Origin: Candidatus Heimdallarchaeota archaeon AB_125
Lineage (GTDB): Archaea > Asgardarchaeota > Heimdallarchaeia > Heimdallarchaeales > Heimdallarchaeaceae
DNA length: 12,894 nucleotides
Assembly (NCBI GenBank): GCA_001940755.1
Contig: MEHH01000044.1
Location: forward strand, 1 to 12,894
Reading direction: 5' to 3'
Of the stretch, positions 1-5,936 are shown one piece after another; positions within the stretch are counted from its first letter, which is position 1; the number at the start of each line of letters is the position of its first letter. The notes under the pieces were generated by a model. The model was not told the origin of the DNA and made no database searches. It saw only the letters and a program-made list of their open reading frames with translations. Position numbers and translations under genes: made by a program.

Positions 1-718
1 CTTCTATATCACTTCCAATTTTCTCAGCTATGTTTGCTATTTCGTTAATAAAAGAAATTTTCATAGCCAAAAACGAATTAGAAGCAATTTTGATCATTTC
101 AGCCGTAGTTGTATCTACATATAGAAATGGGCTTTCAAAACCATGATAAGATTTAGCAACTATCCTTTGAGATTGCTCATCTATTCCTCCAATAACGATT
201 CTGTCAGGATTCAGAAAGTCTCCTATAGCTACACCTTCTCTGAGAAATTCAGGATTCATTCCCAAACCGAAATCTTTTCCAGCATTTTTTTGACTTGTTT
301 CTTCAAGAATTGGTTTTACTAGATTCATTGTTGTTCCAGGAGAGCATGTACTCTTTACGACAACTACTTTGTAATCATCTATTTCTTTTAGCTCCTCACC
401 AATTTTCTGTGAAGCATCTCTTAAATAGACATAATCATAGGTTCCATCTTCTTTCGAAGGTGTTCCAACACAGATATAGATGAGTTCAGAGTTAGTTATA
501 GCATTACTCATGCTTAAGGTAGCTTTTAGCTTTTTTTCACTGACAACAGTTTTCAGCATTTCATCTAATCCTTCTTCATAGATTGGTGCAATTCCTTGGT
601 TGATTTTTAGAATCTTTTCTTCTATAACATCGACACAGATTACATCATGTCCTTTACTTGCAAAACAGGTTCCTGTAACCAATCCAACATAACCTGTTCC
701 TATCACTGCTATATTCAT
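1..718 (-). CDS. ugd: UDP-glucose 6-dehydrogenase family enzyme (3' end cut by window edge)
   Basis: Cytosolic NAD-dependent sugar-nucleotide dehydrogenase, expected to oxidise UDP-glucose to UDP-glucuronate for surface glycans or protein N-glycosylation. I translated 239 uninterrupted codons from the ATG at 718-716. The N-terminus MNIAVIGTGYVGL carries the Rossmann GxGxxG; VDVIEEKI near residues 30-36 ends the second strand; VCVGTP-like YICVGTPS lies at 81-88; VKSTCSPGTT at 121-130; and NPEFLREG at 155-162, the family hallmark. AEMIKIASNSF at 206-216 supplies the conserved active-site Lys (210) and Asn (214). The catalytic Cys motif (GFGGSCFPKD in relatives) would lie beyond base 1, so activity cannot be confirmed here. 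NPEFLREG followed by NPDRIVIGG favours UDP-glucose over UDP-ManNAc dehydrogenase (WecC), though exact substrate is inferred. Divergent from the HD gene; a TATA-like box 24-36 bases upstream suggests a leaderless transcript. Confidence 0.93.
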   Translation of the reverse strand, partial: MNIAVIGTGYVGLVTGTCFASKGHDVICVDVIEEKILKINQGIAPIYEEGLDEMLKTVVSEKKLKATLSMSNAITNSELIYICVGTPSKEDGTYDYVYLRDASQKIGEELKEIDDYKVVVVKSTCSPGTTMNLVKPILEETSQKNAGKDFGLGMNPEFLREGVAIGDFLNPDRIVIGGIDEQSQRIVAKSYHGFESPFLYVDTTTAEMIKIASNSFLAMKISFINEIANIAEKIGSDIE

Positions 719-741
719 TTTTCTCAAATTATCATAAGAAA

Positions 742-754
742 GAAATTATAAGAA
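742..754 (-). promoter_or_regulatory. TATA-like box of the dehydrogenase gene
   Basis: On the minus strand this reads TTCTTATAATTTC, centred about 30 bases upstream of the ATG at 718. Archaeal TATA boxes sit near -26, which would put transcription start within a few bases of the ATG and give a leaderless or near-leaderless mRNA. No Shine-Dalgarno-like sequence precedes the ATG, which agrees. The call rests on base composition and spacing only. Confidence 0.4.
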
Positions 755-757
755 TAT

Positions 758-777
758 TTGTCCAGAAGTTGTCCAGA
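758..777. repeat. Tandem 9-base direct repeat, candidate operator
   Basis: TTGTCCAGA occurs at 758-766 and again at 769-777, separated by AG, so the copies are 11 bases apart, about one helical turn. The block lies in the 110-base gap between the divergent dehydrogenase and HD genes, just upstream of the TATA-like box of the former. Its G/C-containing core stands out from the AT-rich surroundings. A transcription factor binding two copies on the same DNA face would use such an arrangement; this role is inferred. Confidence 0.45.
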
Positions 778-828
778 TTATTCTGTTCATACCAAAAAGT
801 TATGAACTAATTCTTCTTTTACAACATA

Positions 829-2139
829 ATGTCTGTTTATAGGTCCATTGCTGATCAAGTTCACAAATATATCGATATTTATGACAAGGTTATCATTGAT
901 ATAATTGATACATGGGAATTCCAGAGGTTACGACGAATTATTCAATTAGGTGGAGTTTCTGCAGCTTATCCATCTGCTACTCATAGTAGATTCATGCACA
1001 GTCTAGGTGCTCATCACGTAGCAAACAGGATAGGACGGTTTTTGAATAAAAAACATCCTAATGTTTATACAGAGGATGAAATAAAACAAGTGAGTTTAAC
1101 TGCATTAATTCATGATATTGGTCATGGGCCTTTTTCACATATGTTTGAAGATACTACTCGACTGTTATGCAAAAATTATGAAAATCCAGATTGTAACAAT
1201 AAATATGGAATATTTGTTAGACATGAGAATATATCTGAGCAAATTGTTCTTGATGGTGAATCGGAAATTGCTGTAATTTTAGATAGAGAAGGCTATGATA
1301 GAAAGCAAATTGGTAAGCTTATACAAGGGAAAAGTGTTGATGATAAACCTTTCAAAAATCAAATTATTAATTCACAATTGGATGCAGATGCTCTCGATTA
1401 TTTGATGAGAGATTCAGTTGCAACTGGTGTATCCTTTGGAATGTATAATCTTGAACGATTATTTGATATGATGGAGTTGACACAAGAGGGAACTATGCTT
1501 ATCAGAGAAAAGGGTGTTCAGTCTATTGAACAAGTAGTTCTCGCTCTCTATATGCAATTTAGTAGAGTTTACTTCCACAAGACAGTCAGATGTTATGAAT
1601 ATATGTTGAAACTTTTCATCTCTCAAATGATTCAGAAAATTGATGAGGGAAAGAATGTAGCTAGTCTTCCTTTTCTTAAAGATTTTACAGAAAAACCATA
1701 CTGGAAAACTTTGATGACTCTAACTGATGATGTAATTTATACACAACTACATTATTCAGTTGCAAAAGAACAAAATGACGATTTCATCAAGAAGTTAGCA
1801 AATGAAATTCTTCGAAGAAGTCTGTACAAGAGCATTCCTCTAACTGAAGATATGGCTGCTAAAGTTTTGGAAAACTCAGAAAAGATTAACTTCATTGTTA
1901 GAAAACATGGTTATCCTACTGTCAGCTGGGATATCGACCAGTTTGGAAGTAGATACTATACTCCCTATGAGGAAACAGATCGTAATGCAATTATGATTAA
2001 AATGAAAGATGGTCAGTTGAAACAACTTTCTGAAGTATCTGATGTTATTGCAAGCTTAACTAAACCAAAATATAATAATCTTCTAATTTTCCCAGCTTCA
2101 TGTAGAAAGGAGATCTCAAAGCTAGTAGAAGAAATATAG
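829..2139 (+). CDS. HD-domain phosphohydrolase, SAMHD1/COG1078 type (probable dNTP triphosphohydrolase)
   Basis: A 436-residue cytosolic metal-dependent phosphohydrolase. The active-site set matches human SAMHD1 by my motif alignment: R54 and H57 in HSRFMHSLG (R164, H167), H95-D96 in LIHDIGHGPFSHMF (H206-D207), H99 and H104 (H210, H215), H132 in RHEN (H233), and D187, Y191, D195 in LDADALDYLMRD (D311, Y315, D319). E107 stands where SAMHD1 has D218. This conservation supports hydrolysis of dNTPs to nucleoside and triphosphate, but many COG1078 members have unproven substrates. The SAM domain is absent, as is usual for prokaryotic members; the C-terminal 200 residues are helical and of normal family length. 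The start is secure: a TAA stop lies in frame at 808-810 and ATG 829 is the first start after it. No ribosome-binding site is visible; TTATGAA near 800-806 would suit a leaderless transcript. It stands alone on the plus strand, converging with the next gene. Confidence 0.93.
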   Translation: MSVYRSIADQVHKYIDIYDKVIIDIIDTWEFQRLRRIIQLGGVSAAYPSATHSRFMHSLGAHHVANRIGRFLNKKHPNVYTEDEIKQVSLTALIHDIGHGPFSHMFEDTTRLLCKNYENPDCNNKYGIFVRHENISEQIVLDGESEIAVILDREGYDRKQIGKLIQGKSVDDKPFKNQIINSQLDADALDYLMRDSVATGVSFGMYNLERLFDMMELTQEGTMLIREKGVQSIEQVVLALYMQFSRVYFHKTVRCYEYMLKLFISQMIQKIDEGKNVASLPFLKDFTEKPYWKTLMTLTDDVIYTQLHYSVAKEQNDDFIKKLANEILRRSLYKSIPLTEDMAAKVLENSEKINFIVRKHGYPTVSWDIDQFGSRYYTPYEETDRNAIMIKMKDGQLKQLSEVSDVIASLTKPKYNNLLIFPASCRKEISKLVEEI

Positions 2140-2163
2140 AAAAAGAAGAAAAAGAAAAGAAAG
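2140..2163 (-). terminator. T-rich terminator between convergent genes
   Basis: The whole 24-base gap between the two convergent stop codons is purine on the plus strand and reads as T/C only on the minus strand, with T runs of 4 to 5. Archaeal RNA polymerase stops at such T-rich tracts without needing a hairpin, so this is a plausible terminator for the minus-strand surface-protein gene. The plus-strand HD gene has no T tract in the gap; its first ones (near 2188-2194 and 2224-2232) are inside the convergent gene, so overlapping transcripts are likely. Confidence 0.45.
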
Positions 2164-4908
2164 TTAGTAATTGTAATCGTCGTCATTCTTTTTATCAAAA
2201 GTATTACCAGATGAATCATCAAATTTCTTTTTAACTGGTGGTTGTTCAACTGGTGGTTGTTGAACAGATTGTTGTACTATAGGTTGTAAAGGTTCATCAA
2301 TAGCTTCTTGTTCTGCAGCTTTAATTCTTGCTTCTTTATTATCTTTCTTTAGTTTCTTTTTATACTCTAGTGATTCATCCTTCAATCCACAATTCTTACA
2401 ATAAGGATACTTTCTTCTTGCAATATCTCCACAATATGGACATCTTCTGGTTCTTTTTATTACATAAAGACTGAATTGTCTCCATAGAATACCCCAGAGT
2501 ATTCCCAAAGCACCTATTATTTTTACAGCATCTGATCGAAGAGCTACTTCAATCCACATGTAAATTCTTTCTAAGGTTCCTAAAGGTTCAACAAGAACTT
2601 CAAACGTGAAATGTTGAGGTTCAGTTAATCCATCAGCTGTGATCAAAACATCAACAATCACTGGAGCAGCAGTTCCATTTCTTAACCAGCTTTTTTCTAT
2701 AATAACAGTTGTGGGCAGATCCCAAGTTGATTTATGAGAACTGGTTTCATATGGTATTCCATTTATGAATAACCTAGCAATTGGATTGAAAATCGATGCC
2801 GGGATTCTTGATGTAACATCTAAATACAAAGAGAGATCAGATGCTTCTTTAACCTCTGGAGGTGAGGGATTTAAATCAAGTATAAGATTGTTTAATTTAA
2901 CATTTACATCCTTATAGATAATTGTAGGAAGATAGTCAGTTTTGGTAGCAAGAATCTCAATTGATGTATTGAAAGACGACTCTACTCCTTCAGGTAATGG
3001 ATCTGGTATTAATTCTCCAATAGGTATATAGAAAGTAACATATCCCCCAGAATCTGTAATTTTGGATATATTCAGAACAGAATCAATATCACTATAAACC
3101 ATAACTTCAGCATTGTCAATTCCTAAACCTGTTTCATCTTCAAGATAAACCGTTAGAATTAGATCTTTATCCACCAATTCCGTAACTTCCAAGTTGGTAG
3201 GATTTGTGTTTAGCACGATTATTTTATCCACATAAATACTTAAGGTAGAATCAAAAATTAAGAAACCTGAAAGAGATACAGCAAAGTCTACATCATGATT
3301 TCCTCCTTGATCTGTGGTAATATTTAGTTTAGCTACTTGAGAACCTTGAAGTCTTACACCGTTCAGGATTGTTGTATTGATTCTGTAGTTTTCTGGATGT
3401 TGAATACTTAATATTGTTTGAGATGAAACACTTAGTTGGTAATTTAATGAAAATGTCTTATTGCAACTACCAAAAATAGAAGTTGTTTCTGCATAATCAA
3501 ATACCCAATCAAATATTGTAGGTTTATTTAATAAAATTTGATTTGGATATGCTATCATTGATATTAATGGATAGAATTTAGCTAACATTGTTATTGCTTG
3601 ATAATTGACAATATGTGGATTACTATGAGGAAGGTCAAAAATCAAATCTAAATTTGCCCCAGTTTTAGTAATTCCTGCAGTGAATAAATCAGGTGCGAAA
3701 AATACACTCATGAACATTTCATTAAATAAATCATTTACTTCCATGAAAGGTGGATTAATTCCTGTTATACTTAATCGACTTCTCTTATATTCAATTAGAT
3801 GAGATAAATAAAGACAGTTTTCATAAGTAAAAGCAACATCTTCAAGTACAAGCATTCCTAAATCATATTTTGTATGAAATAGACTAGTATCTGGACTTTT
3901 GAAATACTCCTTAATTGCTTCCTCACCCATTGTAGTCCAATTGAAATGATCTAACCCTCCAGTTGCATCTCCTGTCTCTGTTAAGTATTGACTAAGTTGC
4001 ATTAATGCTGTATTCATATAGATATTTCCTTGGAGATCAGCTTCAGCATCTGAAGCAGAACCTGAACTGAATGTTGAGTAATAGAGAAAGCCATTATCGC
4101 TTGTAGGTAATAGAACTGATGTGTTTACAAAGGTTCTATAAAAATCTAAAGCATTTTTAGATTCTGTATAAAATCTACTACTATCATTAGCATTGTAGTT
4201 TGCCATAAAGTACAAACCTGTTGCTCTTGCGGATGGAAATCGAAAAGAGGGTTGAACTATAAATTGTGATTGATTTACTAGTAAAGTTGAATTAAGAGCT
4301 GTAGTTGCAGAATCATAGAAAAGTGCCGTAATGTCTCCCAGCAATGAATCAGCAAAGCCAGTTATGATGCTAGCATTTGAGATATCTCCACCAACGACTA
4401 GAGCTTCTGCTAGTCTTTCATACATGAGTACAAGTAAGAGATTTTCATCTGCATTCAATTCGTAAACTGAAGTTAAATCCTCGCCTACGATGAAACTACC
4501 ATTAACATCTAAGTTAAGTGTAAGAGATGCAGCTAATGCAGAATTCAGATAGTTCACATCACTCGTCACATAGTATAAATCTATACAAGTTAATGCATAT
4601 TGAACCACAGTCAAATCATATATCCTGTTAGATGGAATATTGGTAAACGGAAAAAGATCTTCGATTGATAAGAAGATTGCTTCTGCATAATCTGCTCCCA
4701 AACTGTAAATGTAATCATATGTATAATTTGGATTACCAGGTGGAGGTGGAAGCAATTTAGGTAAATTACTTTGATTACTAATATCATCTTTTGTATCAGT
4801 TATTTCATTGATAGTATATTTTGCAAACGCTTGTTGTTGTGGTATTATTGGTACAACTAAGAAAATAACTATCGTTATTAAGACAAATATATTCTTTTTA
4901 GAATTCAT
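2164..4908 (-). CDS. Large exported protein with one C-terminal membrane helix and a cytosolic zinc ribbon
   Basis: No family recognised with confidence. The ATG at 4908 is preferred because it gives a normal signal peptide (MNSKKN, then a hydrophobic core to about residue 29, ending QQQAFA); a TTG at 4917 would add three residues, and neither start has a Shine-Dalgarno. Numbered from the TTG: residues 60-480 are mainly helical and resemble alpha/alpha-barrel or six-hairpin proteins (low certainty); about 570-680 is an Ig-like beta domain (DETGLGIDNAEVMVY, then DSGGYVTFYIPIG); about 680-780 is a second beta region. At least a dozen NxS/T sequons between 64 and 750 mark this part as outside the cell. 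One membrane helix at about 797-819 is followed by a zinc ribbon, CPYC (826-829) and CKNC (840-843), a lysine-rich stretch, and a Q/P-rich and acidic tail. An enzymatic role in the helical part is possible, but I could not identify catalytic residues. Confidence 0.85.
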   Translation of the reverse strand: MNSKKNIFVLITIVIFLVVPIIPQQQAFAKYTINEITDTKDDISNQSNLPKLLPPPPGNPNYTYDYIYSLGADYAEAIFLSIEDLFPFTNIPSNRIYDLTVVQYALTCIDLYYVTSDVNYLNSALAASLTLNLDVNGSFIVGEDLTSVYELNADENLLLVLMYERLAEALVVGGDISNASIITGFADSLLGDITALFYDSATTALNSTLLVNQSQFIVQPSFRFPSARATGLYFMANYNANDSSRFYTESKNALDFYRTFVNTSVLLPTSDNGFLYYSTFSSGSASDAEADLQGNIYMNTALMQLSQYLTETGDATGGLDHFNWTTMGEEAIKEYFKSPDTSLFHTKYDLGMLVLEDVAFTYENCLYLSHLIEYKRSRLSITGINPPFMEVNDLFNEMFMSVFFAPDLFTAGITKTGANLDLIFDLPHSNPHIVNYQAITMLAKFYPLISMIAYPNQILLNKPTIFDWVFDYAETTSIFGSCNKTFSLNYQLSVSSQTILSIQHPENYRINTTILNGVRLQGSQVAKLNITTDQGGNHDVDFAVSLSGFLIFDSTLSIYVDKIIVLNTNPTNLEVTELVDKDLILTVYLEDETGLGIDNAEVMVYSDIDSVLNISKITDSGGYVTFYIPIGELIPDPLPEGVESSFNTSIEILATKTDYLPTIIYKDVNVKLNNLILDLNPSPPEVKEASDLSLYLDVTSRIPASIFNPIARLFINGIPYETSSHKSTWDLPTTVIIEKSWLRNGTAAPVIVDVLITADGLTEPQHFTFEVLVEPLGTLERIYMWIEVALRSDAVKIIGALGILWGILWRQFSLYVIKRTRRCPYCGDIARRKYPYCKNCGLKDESLEYKKKLKKDNKEARIKAAEQEAIDEPLQPIVQQSVQQPPVEQPPVKKKFDDSSGNTFDKKNDDDYNY

Positions 4909-4956
4909 AATACACAACTAGATGAAAATTACAAAAAAATGTTCGCATAAAGGCTA

Positions 4957-5002
4957 TGAAAAATTATGAAAGAAAAAAGCTAAAAGGAGACCTTATCTCC
5001 TT
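4957..5002 (-). terminator. Hairpin plus T-tract terminator overlapping the stop codon of the 4993 gene
   Basis: On the minus strand AAGGAGA (5002-4996) pairs perfectly with TCTCCTT (4990-4984) around the five-base loop TAAGG. The stop codon TAA of the upstream gene lies in that loop. Further pairs, one a G-T wobble, could extend the stem outward. T-rich sequence follows at once (TTTTAGCTTTTTTCTTTC), with another T run near 4957-4966. This has the form of an intrinsic terminator and separates the two exported-protein genes. Hairpins are not required for termination in archaea, so the stem may instead protect the 3' end or slow the polymerase. Confidence 0.65.
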
Positions 5003-5847
5003 CTTTTCAAGAATACTACCATAACACCAATACTTAGAAAAGCTACTATACCTGATATCCATTCGAAATCAAGATTGACTGGACTTGTAGTATTTACTAA
5101 GAGGAAATTATATTTAATTGTGAAACCCATTGCACTTGCTTTCACAAAAATCTTTATTTCATCTAATACTCCATCCTGAACATCGTATACTATAGATGCA
5201 TCAACTTCTCCTTTAAGTGAAAATCCATATTCAGATATACTCATATCCATTCCAGTATTAACAGTTAACCGTTTTTCATCCATTGAAACTGTGTAGAATA
5301 TTGTTATTCCAGGTTCAGGAGTATCTGTAAATTCATTCAACTTTAGTTCATCGTAGAATAGCTGGAAGAAACTTTCATTTCCTGAACCATAGTTGTAAGT
5401 CAAAGGCATAATAAATGGAAATATACCTGTTTCAAACAGACCATAAACAAGACTTGTTGAATAATCAAAGAATTCAATGTCTGTAGAATTTTCAGTTATT
5501 AAAACTCCATCTAGATAGAAATCTGCCCAGTCTCCTTCATATCCGAAAAGATCTGATGGATCAGTTAAAGGTAAGTCATTAAGGTTCTGTGTAAGTACTA
5601 TCTTAAATACTGATCCTACTCCCCATTCAATTCCTGCTACTATATCATAGTCTACTTCTTCAACTCCTTCGAAGTTGAAAGCATTTTTCTTCAACTGCCA
5701 TTCTAATTCAGCTCCTGCAATTAAATCAGGATGGAAATAGAAATCTGTTGGTGGTGGTATTATAGCAGATGTTTGAATAGCTATTGGTGCTATAAGCAAT
5801 AACATGACAGCAAAAATTCCAAATTTTTTCAAATTTTTTTCACCCAC
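4993..5847 (-). CDS. Exported beta-rich protein with C-terminal membrane anchor
   Basis: A 284-residue protein of unknown function. Residues 1-28 form a signal peptide (KNLKK, then a hydrophobic core ending near IQTSA). The body is rich in alternating beta-strand pattern with acidic and aromatic residues and sequons at N120, N157 and N252. A C-terminal hydrophobic segment (about 262-280) ends in KRRR, the layout of a stop-transfer anchor or of archaeal C-terminal sorting tags, although no PGF-type motif is visible. Residues 209-215 (FSLKGEV) recur in the ABC permease ectodomain two genes upstream. Start choice is open: GTG at 5847 has GGGGA four bases upstream, while TTG at 5832 has GGTGA at a seven-base spacing and would give MKKFGIFAV, also a good signal peptide. 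A hairpin covers the first site. It has its own promoter signals and a hairpin terminator, so it may be a single-gene transcript. Confidence 0.82.
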   Translation of the reverse strand: MGEKNLKKFGIFAVMLLLIAPIAIQTSAIIPPPTDFYFHPDLIAGAELEWQLKKNAFNFEGVEEVDYDIVAGIEWGVGSVFKIVLTQNLNDLPLTDPSDLFGYEGDWADFYLDGVLITENSTDIEFFDYSTSLVYGLFETGIFPFIMPLTYNYGSGNESFFQLFYDELKLNEFTDTPEPGITIFYTVSMDEKRLTVNTGMDMSISEYGFSLKGEVDASIVYDVQDGVLDEIKIFVKASAMGFTIKYNFLLVNTTSPVNLDFEWISGIVAFLSIGVMVVFLKRRR

Positions 5848-5871
5848 TTAATCCCCTTTGTAGAGGATTAA
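5848..5871 (-). promoter_or_regulatory. Inverted repeat abutting the GTG start, masking the ribosome-binding site
   Basis: On the minus strand TTAATCCTC (5871-5863) can pair with GGGGATTAA (5856-5848) around the loop TACAAA, giving nine pairs with one G-T wobble. The 3' arm contains the GGGGA Shine-Dalgarno-like sequence and ends directly at the GTG start codon. If the transcript begins upstream of the stem it would hide the ribosome-binding site. If transcription starts inside it, the palindrome could be a DNA operator. The pairing is seen directly; either role is inference. Confidence 0.5.
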
Positions 5872-5878
5872 ACTAACA

Positions 5879-5906
5879 TTTCATATATATTTGGAGCTAT
5901 AAAAAT
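5879..5906 (-). promoter_or_regulatory. Candidate promoter of the 5847 gene with two TATA-like boxes
   Basis: The minus strand contains AAATATATATGAAA (5892-5879) and, further upstream, TTTTTATAG (5906-5898). With the usual spacing of about 26 bases, the first would start transcription near 5860, inside the inverted repeat, and the second near 5876, just upstream of it. Which box is used decides whether the repeat is an RNA hairpin or a DNA site. The 89-base gap after the ATPase gene also indicates that this gene has its own promoter. Confidence 0.45.
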
Positions 5907-5936
5907 GTTTAGAAACAATTTGTGGCTAGGCATGAA

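Noticed and set aside
295..483. Plus-strand open frame of 62 codons at the left edge
   Set aside because: It is antisense to the dehydrogenase coding frame, which carries clear family motifs through this stretch.
2013..2249. Minus-strand frame bridging the two convergent genes
   Set aside because: It overlaps the ends of both real genes in other frames and is dominated by Phe runs from the T-rich gap.
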